A stretch of DNA of 34,442 bases from Thiobacillus sp. (GTDB lineage: Bacteria > Pseudomonadota > Gammaproteobacteria > Burkholderiales > Thiobacillaceae), in NCBI GenBank assembly GCA_024709425.1, contig JANJWS010000096.1, positions 1 through 34,442 of the forward strand, in the 5' to 3' direction. The position numbers and the translations under genes are program-made. The first letter of the stretch is position 1. Each line of letters starts with the position of its first letter. This document shows positions 16,536-27,370 of this stretch, piece by piece. The notes beneath the pieces were generated by a model. That model did no database searches and had not been told where the DNA came from. It saw nothing but the letters and a program-made list of their open reading frames with translations.

Positions 16536-17473
16536 GCCAGGTTTCCGTCGAGACCCTGTTTCGCGACATGGCGGAACAGCTGCAACTGCGATGGGTGGGC
16601 GGACGCGATGGCGGTGGCCGTACCCTGTCCTCCGAAACCGTCCAGAAACCCACGCTGGCCCTCATCGGCCACCTGAATTTCGTGCATCCCAATCGCGTGC
16701 AGGTGCTCGGCTGTGCCGAGATGGACTACCTGCGCGCACTGCCGCCGGATGGACTTGCCGAAGCGATCCGGCACCTGTTCTCGACCGAGCTGGCTGCAAT
16801 CATGATCTCCAATGGCGAGGCCGTTCCGGAGATCCTGCGTGAGACTGCGGAGCGGACCTCGACGCCGCTGTTTTCTTCTCCGCTCGCCAGTCCCGTACTG
16901 ATGTCCTATCTGGGGCATTACCTGACACAGCACCTGGCCGAGGCCACTGCGCTGCACGGCGTCTATCTGGAGGTGCTCGGCATCGGTGTTCTCATCAAGG
17001 GCAACGCGGGCGTCGGCAAGAGCGAGCTGGCACTAGAGCTGGTCACCCGCGGCCACCGCCTGGTCGCCGACGACTACGTCGAACTCAAGCGCGTCGCCCC
17101 ACAGACGCTGGAGGGCAACTGTCCGCCCCTGCTGCGCGATTTTCTCGAGGTGCGCGGTCTGGGCATTCTCGACATCCGCACCCTGTTCGGCGAAACCGCC
17201 GTCAAGCGAAGCAAGAACCTCAAACTCATCGTCGAACTGGTGCATCCGGAAGAAATCGGCGAAGTCGGTCTGAATCGCCTGGACATGGTGGCCTCGACCG
17301 AGACGATCATCGGCGTCGACATTCCCAAGGTGCGCATCCCGGTTGCCGCGGGGCGCAACCTCGCGGTGCTGGTGGAGGTCGCCGTGCGCAACCACATTCT
17401 CAAGAGTCGCGGCATCAATCCGCTCGACCGGTTCATCCAGCGCCAGCAGGCGGCGATCGACGGGCAGAACTGA
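16523..17473 (+). CDS. hprK: HPr kinase/phosphorylase
   Basis: Phosphorylates and dephosphorylates a serine on HPr. 316 residues. The N-terminal domain covers about 1-130, and the P-loop GNAGVGKS is at 160-167. A further conserved block is DDYVELKRV, and the family signature is FLEVRGLGILDIRTLFG (the site of phosphatase control). The ATG at 16523 lies inside the ptsN end. In betaproteobacteria HprK usually goes with a ManX/HPr/EI set; none is adjacent here. Confidence 0.96.
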   Translation: MDQLSQVSVETLFRDMAEQLQLRWVGGRDGGGRTLSSETVQKPTLALIGHLNFVHPNRVQVLGCAEMDYLRALPPDGLAEAIRHLFSTELAAIMISNGEAVPEILRETAERTSTPLFSSPLASPVLMSYLGHYLTQHLAEATALHGVYLEVLGIGVLIKGNAGVGKSELALELVTRGHRLVADDYVELKRVAPQTLEGNCPPLLRDFLEVRGLGILDIRTLFGETAVKRSKNLKLIVELVHPEEIGEVGLNRLDMVASTETIIGVDIPKVRIPVAAGRNLAVLVEVAVRNHILKSRGINPLDRFIQRQQAAIDGQN

Positions 17474-18316
17474 ATGCAGATCGTGCTCGTTTCCGGCCTG
17501 TCCGGTTCCGGCAAGAGCATCGCCATCGCGGTGCTGGAGGACATCGGCTATTACTGTGTCGACAACCTGCCGCTCGCGCTGTTGCCGACCCTGATCGAAT
17601 ACCTCGCACGCGAAGGCCAGACACGTGTCGCCATCGCGATCGACGCGCGCAGCGGCGCGAGCCTTGCACAGCTGCCACAGATCGTCGACGGCCTGCGTGG
17701 CGAGGGGGCCGACCTCCGCGTGATCTTCCTCGAAGCGAAGACGCTCACGCTGGTCAAACGCTTCTCCGAAACGCGGCGGCGCCACCCGCTTTCCAGCGAC
17801 ACAGTGTCGCTGCAGGAAGCGATCCAGCTGGAGCGCGAAAGGCTCGCGGATGTGGCGCCCCTGGCGCACCGCATCGATACCAGCGACCTGTCCGCCTCGG
17901 CCTTGCGCCTGTGGATCAAGGACCTGACCGGTCAGGACCGCTCGCGCATCACGCTGCTGTTCCAGTCCTTTGGATTCAAGCACGGCATCCCGCTGGATGC
18001 CGATCTGGTATTCGACGTGCGCTGCCTGCCCAATCCTCATTATGTCGCCGAACTGCGGCCGCTTACCGGCCGTGACCAACCCGTAAAGGACTATCTCGAA
18101 GCCAGTCCGAACGCAATGGCCTTGCTCGCCGACATCCGCAGCTTCGTCGAAAACTGGCTGCCCTGCTTCATCCGCGACCACCGTGCCTATCTCACCGTCG
18201 CCATCGGCTGTACCGGCGGCCAGCACCGCAGCGTGTATTTCGCCGAGAGTCTCGCCGCCGCCTTCCGCGAACGCGAGCAGGTGTTGGTACGCCACCGCGA
18301 GCTTTCCGCATCGTGA
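17474..18316 (+). CDS. rapZ: RNase adapter protein RapZ
   Basis: Nucleotide-binding RNase E adapter. In E. coli it directs GlmZ sRNA decay and so controls GlcN6P synthesis. 280 residues. Walker A GLSGSGKS is at 8-15. The C-terminal domain has the conserved [14 protein letters not shown] motif. It starts right after the hprK stop with no gap, and its own stop overlaps the next GTG start (GTGA). Whether a GlmZ/GlmY-type pathway exists in this organism cannot be seen. Confidence 0.96.
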   Translation: MQIVLVSGLSGSGKSIAIAVLEDIGYYCVDNLPLALLPTLIEYLAREGQTRVAIAIDARSGASLAQLPQIVDGLRGEGADLRVIFLEAKTLTLVKRFSETRRRHPLSSDTVSLQEAIQLERERLADVAPLAHRIDTSDLSASALRLWIKDLTGQDRSRITLLFQSFGFKHGIPLDADLVFDVRCLPNPHYVAELRPLTGRDQPVKDYLEASPNAMALLADIRSFVENWLPCFIRDHRAYLTVAIGCTGGQHRSVYFAESLAAAFREREQVLVRHRELSAS

Positions 18317-18675
18317 TCCTGCGCACAGGCGACATCGGCATACTCGCCGCCGGTACTGCGGCGGTGGTTGCACTTGCCGTTTCCGGCTGGGGCGACGGAC
18401 CGGGCGACACCGTGATCATCCGCGCCGCCGGACAAGTCGTCGAGACCACCACGCTGACGCGCCCGCAGACCTTCGCCATTCCCGGCCCGCTCGGTACCAC
18501 GCACATCGAGATCACGCCGGGCCGTGCCCGCGTCGCCGCCGATCCCTCGCCGCGCCAGCTGTGCGTGAAACAGGGCTGGCTCACGCGCGCCGGCGAGGCC
18601 GCACTGTGCCTGCCCAACCAGGTCAGCGTCGAGATCCGCGGCCGAAATCCCGCCTATGACACCCTCGGCTATTGA
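18313..18675 (+). CDS. NusG domain II-containing membrane-anchored protein (EetA-like)
   Basis: A 120-residue protein with one N-terminal hydrophobic segment (about 7-24) and an exported NusG domain II-like beta domain (about 30-112). That domain ends in the conserved [25 protein letters not shown] block, whose two cysteines are typical of this family. It has no NGN or KOW transcription-factor part, so it is not a NusG. The GTG start overlaps the rapZ stop, and its end overlaps the next gene by 20 bases. The pair NusG_II + Gx protein matches eetA/eetB of Gram-positive flavin-based extracellular electron transfer loci, from memory. Function here is unknown. Confidence 0.8.
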   Translation: MILRTGDIGILAAGTAAVVALAVSGWGDGPGDTVIIRAAGQVVETTTLTRPQTFAIPGPLGTTHIEITPGRARVAADPSPRQLCVKQGWLTRAGEAALCLPNQVSVEIRGRNPAYDTLGY

Positions 18676-19192
18676 ACTGCCGGTCACGCCCGACGATCGC
18701 CGCATCGCCCGGCTGGCTGCGCTGGCGATCGGCCTGACCTTCGCCGAGGCCGCACTGCCCAGCCCCGTTCCCGGCATCAAGCCAGGGCTTGCCAACATCG
18801 TCGTGCTCATGGTGCTCCTGCAGTACGGCTGGCGCGCCGCGGCCTGGGTCTCTGCACTGCGTGTGCTGGGCGGCGGACTGCTGCTGGGTACCCTGTTCGC
18901 GCCCGGCTTCTGGCTGTCGGCCGCCGGCGCATTCTGCAGCCTCATGGTGCTGGGGCTTGCGCGTCATCTGCCGCGGGGGCAATTCGGCCCGGTGAGCCTG
19001 TCCGTCCTCGCGGCATTCGGCCACGTCGGCGGCCAGCTCGCGCTCGCGGCCGGCTGGTTGCTGCCGGGGCCTGCGATCACCACGCTGCTGCCGCTGTTCG
19101 CGGCGGCAGCATTGATTTTTGGCGCGGTGAACGGTGTTGTCGTCGCCCGCATCCTCACCCACTCAACCAGCCTGGACGTCGCGCCAGAGTAG
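18656..19192 (+). CDS. Gx transporter family / heptaprenyl diphosphate synthase component I-like membrane protein (EetB-like)
   Basis: A 178-residue polytopic membrane protein with about five or six hydrophobic segments and the family pattern PSPVPGIKPGLANIVVLMVLLQYGWRAA. Older annotation calls it heptaprenyl diphosphate synthase component I, but it has no prenyl synthase motifs; it resembles small ECF-type S components. It begins 20 bases before the end of the NusG_II gene, so the two are almost surely coupled. The substrate is unknown. Confidence 0.82.
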   Translation: MTPSAIELPVTPDDRRIARLAALAIGLTFAEAALPSPVPGIKPGLANIVVLMVLLQYGWRAAAWVSALRVLGGGLLLGTLFAPGFWLSAAGAFCSLMVLGLARHLPRGQFGPVSLSVLAAFGHVGGQLALAAGWLLPGPAITTLLPLFAAAALIFGAVNGVVVARILTHSTSLDVAPE

Positions 19193-19225
19193 ATTATTCG
19201 CGGCATCCGGGCGACAATCCGCCCC

Positions 19226-19843
19226 ATGCAAACACCCTTGAACACTGTCACCCTCGCCCTCACCGGGGCCTCCGGCATGGCCTACGGGCTGCGCCTGCTC
19301 GAATGCCTGATCGCCGCCAACCTCGATGTCCAGCTCCTGATCTCTCAGGCCGCCCACCTCGTCGCCAAGCAGGAACTCGGCATCACGCTGCCCGCGCGCG
19401 CCGGTGACCTCGAACGTCAGCTCACCGACAGCCTCGCCACGCGCGACGGCCAGTTGCGGGTCTACGGCCGCGAGGACTGGAATGCGCCGGTCGCCTCCGG
19501 ATCCAATCCCGCCGATGCCATGGTCGTGTGCCCCTGCTCGATGGGGACACTTGCCGCCATCGCCCACGGCATGTCGGATTCACTCATCGAACGCGCCGCC
19601 GACGTCATGCTGAAGGAGCACCGGAAGCTCATCCTGGTGCCGCGTGAAACCCCATTCTCGGCCCTGCACTTGGAGAACATGCTGACCCTGACACGGATGA
19701 ACGCGGTGATCCTGCCGGCCAACCCCGGCTTCTATCATCATCCGCAGAGCGTCGAGTCACTGGTCGATTTCGTTGTTGCGCGCATCCTCGACCAGTTGGG
19801 CGTTGCACACGCGCTCTTCACGCGCTGGGGTGACGCCGCGTGA
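19226..19843 (+). CDS. ubiX: Flavin prenyltransferase UbiX
   Basis: Makes prenylated FMN, the cofactor of UbiD decarboxylase in ubiquinone synthesis, from FMN and dimethylallyl phosphate. 205 residues. Motifs: [18 protein letters not shown] at the N-terminus, the FMN/phosphate site [13 protein letters not shown], then [19 protein letters not shown] and [16 protein letters not shown]. The stop overlaps the next GTG start. ubiD is not in the window. Confidence 0.96.
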   Translation: MQTPLNTVTLALTGASGMAYGLRLLECLIAANLDVQLLISQAAHLVAKQELGITLPARAGDLERQLTDSLATRDGQLRVYGREDWNAPVASGSNPADAMVVCPCSMGTLAAIAHGMSDSLIERAADVMLKEHRKLILVPRETPFSALHLENMLTLTRMNAVILPANPGFYHHPQSVESLVDFVVARILDQLGVAHALFTRWGDAA

Positions 19844-20436
19844 GCACTGCGCTTCGGCAGAGCCAGCTTCCGCTGATTCCGCTCAATACCGTGCTGTTTC
19901 CGGGTGGCCGCTTGCCCTTGCGGATCTTCGAGCAGCGCTACATCGACATGGTGAAACAGGCCATCGCCGAGAACACCCCCTTCGGTGTCTGCGCCATCCG
20001 CGAGGGCCAAGAAACCGGCACCCCCGCAATCCCGCATGCCGTCGGCACGCTGGTGCGCATCACCGACTGGGACATGCCCCAAACCGGCATCCTGCACATC
20101 GATACCCAGGCGGAGGAACGCTTCGTCATCCGCAGCACCGAGACGCTCCCGAGCGGGCTCCTGGTCGGCACCGTTGACAGCATCAGCGCGGAGCCGCCCT
20201 GCGCGGTACCGGAAGAGCTCGAACTGGCGGTGGAAATCCTGCGCGGCATCATCGACGAACTGGGCGCGGCCCGTTTCCCGGCCCCGCTCGCCTTCGACGA
20301 CGCGGCCTGGGTCGGCTTTCGCCTCTCCGAGATCCTTCCGCTCAAGCTCGGCGTGCGGCAGGACCTGCTGGAAATGAACGACAGCGTGACGCGGCTGCGC
20401 ATTCTTACCGAATTCCTCAAGAAGCAGATCAACTGA
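19840..20436 (+). CDS. LON substrate-binding-domain protein (no protease domain)
   Basis: A 198-residue stand-alone LON N-terminal (PUA-like) domain: [28 protein letters not shown] at the start and a helical C-terminal part. The AAA+ and Ser/Lys protease domains are absent, and the length is normal for this widespread family, so it is not a truncated Lon. It starts with GTG, overlapping the ubiX stop (GTGA), and its stop overlaps the next ATG. Its biological role is poorly known. Confidence 0.9.
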   Translation: MSTALRQSQLPLIPLNTVLFPGGRLPLRIFEQRYIDMVKQAIAENTPFGVCAIREGQETGTPAIPHAVGTLVRITDWDMPQTGILHIDTQAEERFVIRSTETLPSGLLVGTVDSISAEPPCAVPEELELAVEILRGIIDELGAARFPAPLAFDDAAWVGFRLSEILPLKLGVRQDLLEMNDSVTRLRILTEFLKKQIN

Positions 20437-20987
20437 TGGCACGCTTCTATCCGGCACTCGAAGACCGGCACCGCGCCTTCATCGCTGCGCAGCATGTCTT
20501 CTTCACCGCCAGCGGCACGGCGGACAGCCGGCTCAACCTGTCGCCCAAGGGCATGGACAGTCTGCGCGTGCTGTCCGACACCCGCGTGGCCTGGCTTGAT
20601 CTCACCGGCAGCGGCAACGAGACCGCGGCGCACCTGCGCCACGACGGCCGCCTGACGCTGATGTGGTGCAGCTTCGACACCGATCCGCTGATCCTGCGTC
20701 TGTATGGCCGCGGCCGCACGGTGCGGCGGCAGGACGCGGCATGGGCGGAACTGCGGGGGCATTTCCCGCAATTGCCGGGCGAACGCCAGATCATCGTGCT
20801 TGACGTCGAATCGGTGCAGACCTCGTGCGGTTATGGCGTGCCGCGCTACACCTACGCGGGCGAACGCGATACCTTGGCACGCTGGGCCGAAAAGAAGGGC
20901 GCCGCCGGACTCGTCGACTACTGGCGCGAAAAGAACCAGGTCAGCATCGACGGCCTGCCGAGTGGTCTGTTGGAGGACACGAAATGA
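20436..20987 (+). CDS. Pyridoxamine 5'-phosphate oxidase-related FMN-binding protein
   Basis: A 183-residue split-barrel protein of the PNPOx-like family (FFTASGTADSRLNLSPKGMDSLRVL near the N-terminus, and a TSCGYGVPRYTYAGER segment). Such proteins bind FMN, heme or F420 and are usually of unknown substrate. It differs from true PdxH in length and motifs. It overlaps the LON-domain gene by one base and the following lipoprotein gene by four (ATGA). Confidence 0.88.
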   Translation: MARFYPALEDRHRAFIAAQHVFFTASGTADSRLNLSPKGMDSLRVLSDTRVAWLDLTGSGNETAAHLRHDGRLTLMWCSFDTDPLILRLYGRGRTVRRQDAAWAELRGHFPQLPGERQIIVLDVESVQTSCGYGVPRYTYAGERDTLARWAEKKGAAGLVDYWREKNQVSIDGLPSGLLEDTK

Positions 20988-21187
20988 AACCTACCCTGCT
21001 GCCCCTGCTGCTCGTCCTCGCCGGCTGCGACCCGACGCCACCCCCGCAGCCCGAAACCGAGCGCCAGCCCAACCCGGTATTCGAAACGCAGATCCAGGCG
21101 GTCGAAAAGGCGCGCGCCGTGGAGGGCCAGCTACAGGAGGCCGCCAAGGCGCAGCGCCGCCAGATCGAAGCCGCGGAGCAGCCCTGA
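20984..21187 (+). CDS. Small lipoprotein
   Basis: A 67-residue protein with a type II signal peptide: MKPTLLPLLLVLAGC, lipobox LAGC with the acylated Cys at 15. Asp follows at +2, which would favour inner-membrane retention under the E. coli rule. The mature part is Pro-rich, then a charged Gln/Glu/Ala helix that could form a short coiled coil. A GGAGG at 20972-20976 lies seven bases before the ATG. Function unknown. Confidence 0.8.
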   Translation: MKPTLLPLLLVLAGCDPTPPPQPETERQPNPVFETQIQAVEKARAVEGQLQEAAKAQRRQIEAAEQP

Positions 21188-21230
21188 GCGTTCGCGCACC
21201 CCGCGCCCGCGGACGGATTACAATCCCGGC

Positions 21231-21431
21231 ATGCTGAAATGGTTGATCACGCTCGTCGCGATCCTGCTCGTACTGGGGCTCGCCACGCCCTGGCTGCAGC
21301 GCCTGGGGCTGGGACGCCTGCCGGGGGACGTGCATCTCCGGCGCGGCCGGCGCAGCTTCTACTTCCCGTTTGCCAGCGTCGTCCTGCTGTCGCTGGCACT
21401 CACCCTGCTGATGCGGCTGTTCGGGCGATGA
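21231..21431 (+). CDS. DUF2905 family small membrane protein
   Basis: A 66-residue protein with two membrane segments (about 4-20 and 44-62) flanking the family's conserved RLPGDVHLRRGRRSFYFPF. A TACAAT hexamer at 21219-21224 just upstream is a weak promoter candidate, very near the start. It overlaps greB by four bases (ATGA). Function unknown. Confidence 0.88.
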   Translation: MLKWLITLVAILLVLGLATPWLQRLGLGRLPGDVHLRRGRRSFYFPFASVVLLSLALTLLMRLFGR

Positions 21432-21985
21432 ACAAGGCGTTCGTGAAGGAATCCGACGTCGATGACGACGCGGACGACATCGCCGCGCCCGCCTTGCCTG
21501 CGGGCTCGAAGAACTACCTCACCCCCGCCGGCTACGCGCGGCTGGATGCCGAATTCAACCAGTTGTGGAAGGTCGAGCGCCCGAAGCTGGTCGAGACCAT
21601 CGCGTGGGCAGCGAGCAATGGCGACCGCTCCGAAAACGGCGACTACATCTACGGCAAGAAACGTCTGCGCGAGGTCGATCGCCGTATCCGCTTTCTCTCC
21701 AAGCGGCTGGAACACGCCGAAGTCGTCGATCCGGCGACGCGCGAGCCCACCGATCAGGTATTTTTCGGTGCCACCGTCACGGTGGCCGACGCCGATGGCG
21801 AAGAAAACACCTACGCCATCGTCGGCATCGACGAGGCGGACGCGGCGCGTGGGCGCATCGCATGGATTTCGCCGATGGCGCGCGCCCTCATGAAAGCGCG
21901 CGAAGGCGACACGGTGAGCGTGCAGACGCCGCACGGACGCCGCGACGTCGAGATCGTCGAGGTAAATTACCTGCCTCTGGACTGA
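21428..21985 (+). CDS. greB: Transcription elongation factor GreB
   Basis: Stimulates transcript cleavage in backtracked RNA polymerase. 185 residues: an N-terminal coiled coil with the acidic tip typical of Gre factors (about 40-105, holding ASNGDRSENGDYIYGKKRLREVDRR, which in GreB is YIYGKKRLR) and a C-terminal FKBP-like domain (ISPMARALMKAREGDTV). An extra acidic tail of about 25 residues precedes the usual start (ESDVDDDADDIAAP). The length beyond E. coli GreB comes from that tail. Confidence 0.95.
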   Translation: MNKAFVKESDVDDDADDIAAPALPAGSKNYLTPAGYARLDAEFNQLWKVERPKLVETIAWAASNGDRSENGDYIYGKKRLREVDRRIRFLSKRLEHAEVVDPATREPTDQVFFGATVTVADADGEENTYAIVGIDEADAARGRIAWISPMARALMKAREGDTVSVQTPHGRRDVEIVEVNYLPLD

Positions 21986-21988
21986 AGA

Positions 21989-22005
21989 TGTGACACAATT
22001 GTGAC
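21989..22005. promoter_or_regulatory. Direct repeat TGTGAC upstream of the cytochrome c gene
   Basis: TGTGAC at 21989-21994 and again at 22000-22005, 11 bases apart, which is one helical turn. It lies about 70 bases before the cytochrome c start and just after greB. It could be a tandem binding site; no regulator is identified. Confidence 0.3.
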
Positions 22006-22075
22006 TGCTGGTCCGGCCGTTTGCCGCGATTTGTCCCCTGCTGCATCCCATCGACACACACACACCAGAAGAACC

Positions 22076-22462
22076 ATGCAGACTTTTTACCTTGGCACAG
22101 GCCTGTTGTTGTCCGCACTGCTCGTTGCATGCGGCGACAGCGACAAACCGAATGGAACCCCTGCCAGCGACAACGCCGCGACCGGTCTGCCGCATCCCGC
22201 CGAAATCGTGTCCGCGCTCCCCCCCGAGGCCCAACCTTACGGCCTCGATGTCTACACGGAAAAATGCCTCGCCTGCCACGGCAAGCTCGGCGAGGGCGCG
22301 GAGGGCGGCCCGGCGATCACAGGCATCAAGCAGGCCGACATGTATCACAAATTGCTGCCCTACCGCACCGGCACCGTGCAGGGGACGCCGGCCAAGATGA
22401 AGGCCATGGCGGCCCTGAGCGAAGCCGAAATCGCCGCCGCGTCTATTTACGCGGGAGAGTGA
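22076..22462 (+). CDS. Monoheme cytochrome c lipoprotein
   Basis: A 128-residue class I cytochrome c. The signal peptide ends in a lipobox (LLVAC, Cys 19), so it is probably membrane-anchored. The heme site is CLACHG at 64-69, with His 68 as axial ligand; the second ligand is likely a Met in the PAKMKAM stretch. The likely role is periplasmic electron transfer, partner unknown. The ATG at 22076 is chosen because it gives a proper lipoprotein signal. It ends nine bases before the convergent thioredoxin gene. Confidence 0.9.
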   Translation: MQTFYLGTGLLLSALLVACGDSDKPNGTPASDNAATGLPHPAEIVSALPPEAQPYGLDVYTEKCLACHGKLGEGAEGGPAITGIKQADMYHKLLPYRTGTVQGTPAKMKAMAALSEAEIAAASIYAGE

Positions 22463-22467
22463 ACGAC

Positions 22468-22483
22468 GCGCTCAGTAGAGCGC
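22468..22483. terminator. Small hairpin at a convergent gene junction
   Basis: GCGCTC (22468-22473), loop AGTA, GAGCGC (22478-22483). It overlaps the end of the thioredoxin gene and follows the cytochrome stop. It could act on both strands but has no T-run. Confidence 0.3.
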
Positions 22484-23314
22484 GCTTGCCAGCATGCGCC
22501 GGTAGCGGCTGACCACCTCGCCGCCACCCAGCAGATCGAACACTGACAGCAGGGTCTTGCGCCCGATGTCGTCGCCGAAAGTGCGGTCGCGCCGCACGAT
22601 TTCCAGCAGTTCATCCATCGCGGGCTCGTACTGCCCGGCAGCGACAAGCACGGTCGCCAGCTTGAGTCGTGCATCGAGGTCGCTGCCATCCGCGGCCACC
22701 CGCGCACGCAACGCGGCCACGTCCTCGCCCGCGGCGCCGGCAAACTGCAGGCGCGCGCGCAACTGTGCTGCGCGCGGATCGGCGGCGTCCGCAACATTTT
22801 CCAGCAGGCGTCGGGCCTCTTCGTTCTCGTTGAGATCGAGCATGATTTCCGCCGCATCCAGGCGCACGCCGACATGCGCGGGGTCGAGCTTCGAGGCTTC
22901 CGCAAGCCGCTGCAGCGCGCCCGGCAGGTCGCCTGCGACCCGCGCCGCGTCGGCCTGTCCGCGCAATTCATCCACCGGGCTCGGCACAAGGCGATCGAGG
23001 AAGGTACGCACCTCGCCTTCCGGCAGGGCACCGGAAAATTCGTCGACCACCTCGCCGTCGACGAACGCCTTCACGCTGGGAATGCCGCGCACGCCGTAGC
23101 GCGCGGCGAGCGCCTGGTTTTCGTCGGAGTTGATCTTGGCGAGCAGGAACTTGCCGCCGTATTCGGCGGCGAGCTTTTCCAGCAACGGTTTCAGCACCTT
23201 GCAGGGGCCGCACCACGGCGCCCAGAAATCGACCACGACCGGACGCTGTCGCGATTCCTCGACCACGTTCCGGTTGAAGTCGGCAACGCCGACGTCGAGC
23301 GCGTGTTCGGCCAT
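22472..23314 (-). CDS. cnoX: Thioredoxin with TPR-like tail (CnoX/YbbN/TrxSC family)
   Basis: 280 residues: a thioredoxin domain (1-108) followed by tetratricopeptide-like helices (about 110-280). In E. coli CnoX is a chaperedoxin that protects and hands over proteins to GroEL/DnaK. Here the active site is WCGPC (Cys 35 and Cys 38), a normal redox motif, while E. coli CnoX has lost it. This form should therefore also reduce disulfides. The ATG has a GGAGG six bases upstream. It runs in the same direction as purB and may share its transcript. Confidence 0.93.
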   Translation of the reverse strand: MAEHALDVGVADFNRNVVEESRQRPVVVDFWAPWCGPCKVLKPLLEKLAAEYGGKFLLAKINSDENQALAARYGVRGIPSVKAFVDGEVVDEFSGALPEGEVRTFLDRLVPSPVDELRGQADAARVAGDLPGALQRLAEASKLDPAHVGVRLDAAEIMLDLNENEEARRLLENVADAADPRAAQLRARLQFAGAAGEDVAALRARVAADGSDLDARLKLATVLVAAGQYEPAMDELLEIVRRDRTFGDDIGRKTLLSVFDLLGGGEVVSRYRRMLASALY

Positions 23315-23326
23315 GCAAGCCTCCGT

Positions 23327-25322
<1,996 letters not shown>

Positions 25323-25338
25323 GGTGCCGTCTCGCAGG

Positions 25339-25665
25339 TCAGAACGGCAGCTTCATGCCGGGCGGAATCGGCAGCCCGGCGGTCACGCTGCCCATTTTTT
25401 CCTGCACCGTCGATTCGACCTTGCGTACCGCGTCGTTCATCGCCGCGGCAACCAGGTCCTCCAGCATTTCCTTGTCGTCGCCCATCAGGCTGGGATCAAT
25501 GCTGACGCGGCGCACGTCGTATTTGCAGGTCATCACCACCTTGACCATGCCGGCACCGCTCTGGCCTTCGATTTCCACTTCAGCCAGCTTCTGCTGCATC
25601 TTGGCCATGTTGTCCTGCACCTGCTGCACCTGCTTCATCAGGTTGCCTATGCCGCCCTTCATCAT
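25339..25665 (-). CDS. ybaB: YbaB/EbfC family nucleoid-associated protein
   Basis: Small dimeric DNA-binding protein. 108 residues, beginning [24 protein letters not shown], with the beta-sheet core and the IPPGMKLPF tail typical of the family. An AGGAGA lies nine bases before the start. It overlaps the dnaX stop by four bases (ATGA). Confidence 0.96.
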   Translation of the reverse strand: MMKGGIGNLMKQVQQVQDNMAKMQQKLAEVEIEGQSGAGMVKVVMTCKYDVRRVSIDPSLMGDDKEMLEDLVAAAMNDAVRKVESTVQEKMGSVTAGLPIPPGMKLPF

Positions 25666-27359
25666 GAGTGTTCTCCTAGAGGTTGTATGGTGTTGGGGTC
25701 GATGCGCCCGTCGAAACGCTCGACCAGTTCGCGCACGAACGGGTCCGCCTCGATCGCCGCCACGGCCTCGCTCTGGCGCGCTTCACGGGCGCGCGTACGT
25801 ACCTGCTGCGGCGTCTGTTCGGCGGCCTCGCCCACCTCGAAGCTTACCGCGAGCGCCGCACCGAATCTGTCGCGCAGTGCCGCCACCAGCTTGTCCTGGT
25901 AAGCGCGATCGAGCAAATGCCTTTGTGCCGCCCCGACACGCAGGGTCACCGACGCGCCATCCTGTGCCGCGAGTTCGCAATGGTCTGCGAGCATCTTGGC
26001 CATGCCACCCAGGCGCAACTGGGCGACCACCTGCGGCCAATCCCAGGCTTCGACTGGCGCAGGCTCGCGCGCGGTCATCACGGGGGCGCAGGCGACGGGT
26101 TCGGCGGGCGCCATCGCGGCCGCCGGACGCGCCACCACGGGTGCTGGCGGCGCCGAGACCGCCTCCGCGGCAGACGTCGATGCAGGCGCGGCCGGGCGCA
26201 TGGCCGTCTCCGTGCGCGATGCAGGGCCCGGGCGCGGCGCACCCCCGGCCGCCCCGGGGGCGAAGGCCAGCATGCGCAGCAGCGTCATGCAGAAACCGGA
26301 CAATTCGTCCGGCGCGAAGGCCAGGTCGCGCCGGCCATTGAGTGCGATCTGGTAATACAGCTGCACGGTTTCGGCATCGAGTCGCGCAGCGGCGGCCTGC
26401 ACTCGTTCCGTCTCCATGCCGGCCTCGATTGCAGCTGGCGCATGCAGCGCCAGCGCGAGCTGCGCGAGCAGGCTGCCCAGGTCCTGCAGCGCGGCGTCGA
26501 AGGCGAGGCCGCGCTCGGCCAGCCCGTGCGCCTGCGCCATCAGGGCGTCGCCGTCGTGCGCCGCCAGCGCGTCGAGCAGATCGAACAGATAATCGCGCCG
26601 CACCGTGCCAAGCATGGCCTCGACCGCCGCGGCCTCGACCTTGCCGCCCCCGTAGGCGATCGCCTGGTCGGTGAGCGACAGCGCATCGCGCATGCTGCCC
26701 GCGGCGGCACGCGCCAGCAGGTTGAGCGCGGCCGGTTCGGCCGCAACGTTCTCCTGTTCGAGCACTTCGCCGAGGTGCTGCGCAACCAGCGCGGGGGGCA
26801 TCGGCTTCAGGTTGAACTGCAGGCAGCGCGAAAGCACCGTCACCGGAATTTTCTGCGGGTCGGTGGTGGCGAGGATGAATTTCACATGCGCCGGCGGCTC
26901 TTCCAGCGTTTTCAGCATGGAGTTGAACGCCGGCTTCGACAGCATGTGCACTTCGTCGATGATGTACACCTTGTAGCGACCTAGCGTCGGGGCGTACTGC
27001 GCGTTGTCGAGCACCTCGCGCATGTTGTCGACGCCGGTGTTCGACGCGGCGTCGAGTTCGAGCAGGTCGACGAAACGGCCGGCGTCGATCTGCGTGCAGG
27101 CCGAGCAGGTGCCGCACGGAGTCGCGGTGACGCCGGTCTCGCAGTTGAGGCACTTGGCGAGGATGCGCGCCAGCGTGGTCTTGCCCACGCCGCGCGTGCC
27201 GGTAAGCAGGTAGGCATGATGCAGGCGGCCCTGGGTGAGCGCATTCGACAGCGCGCGCACCACGTGCTCCTGCCCCTTGAGGTCGGCAAATTCGCGCGGC
27301 CGCCACTTGCGTGCCAGCGCCAGTGCGGGAGAAGCGGAGTCGCCGAAGAGATCAGTCAT
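25662..27359 (-). CDS. dnaX: DNA polymerase III subunits gamma and tau
   Basis: Clamp-loader ATPase and replisome organiser. 565 residues. Walker A GTRGVGKT is at 54-61, and the zinc module cysteines are 73, 82, 85 and 88. DEVHMLS is Walker B, and LSRCLQF is the SRC/sensor region. After about residue 375 there is an Ala/Pro-rich linker, then the tau-specific C-terminal domain. I saw no A-rich slippery heptamer like the E. coli gamma site. A perfect 7-bp GC stem with a 5-base loop (26242-26260) lies in the linker start but has no slippery partner. The ATG at 27359 fits the family start. Confidence 0.96.
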   Translation of the reverse strand: MTDLFGDSASPALALARKWRPREFADLKGQEHVVRALSNALTQGRLHHAYLLTGTRGVGKTTLARILAKCLNCETGVTATPCGTCSACTQIDAGRFVDLLELDAASNTGVDNMREVLDNAQYAPTLGRYKVYIIDEVHMLSKPAFNSMLKTLEEPPAHVKFILATTDPQKIPVTVLSRCLQFNLKPMPPALVAQHLGEVLEQENVAAEPAALNLLARAAAGSMRDALSLTDQAIAYGGGKVEAAAVEAMLGTVRRDYLFDLLDALAAHDGDALMAQAHGLAERGLAFDAALQDLGSLLAQLALALHAPAAIEAGMETERVQAAAARLDAETVQLYYQIALNGRRDLAFAPDELSGFCMTLLRMLAFAPGAAGGAPRPGPASRTETAMRPAAPASTSAAEAVSAPPAPVVARPAAAMAPAEPVACAPVMTAREPAPVEAWDWPQVVAQLRLGGMAKMLADHCELAAQDGASVTLRVGAAQRHLLDRAYQDKLVAALRDRFGAALAVSFEVGEAAEQTPQQVRTRAREARQSEAVAAIEADPFVRELVERFDGRIDPNTIQPLGEHS

Positions 27360-27370
27360 GTGCGTAGGGT

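Noticed and set aside
26242-26260. Strong GC hairpin in dnaX as a possible frameshift stimulator making the gamma subunit
   Set aside because: No slippery heptamer lies at a suitable distance upstream in the reading frame, so programmed frameshifting is not supported.
25683-26984. 433-residue plus-strand open frame opposite dnaX
   Set aside because: Arg/His/Gly-rich shadow of dnaX.
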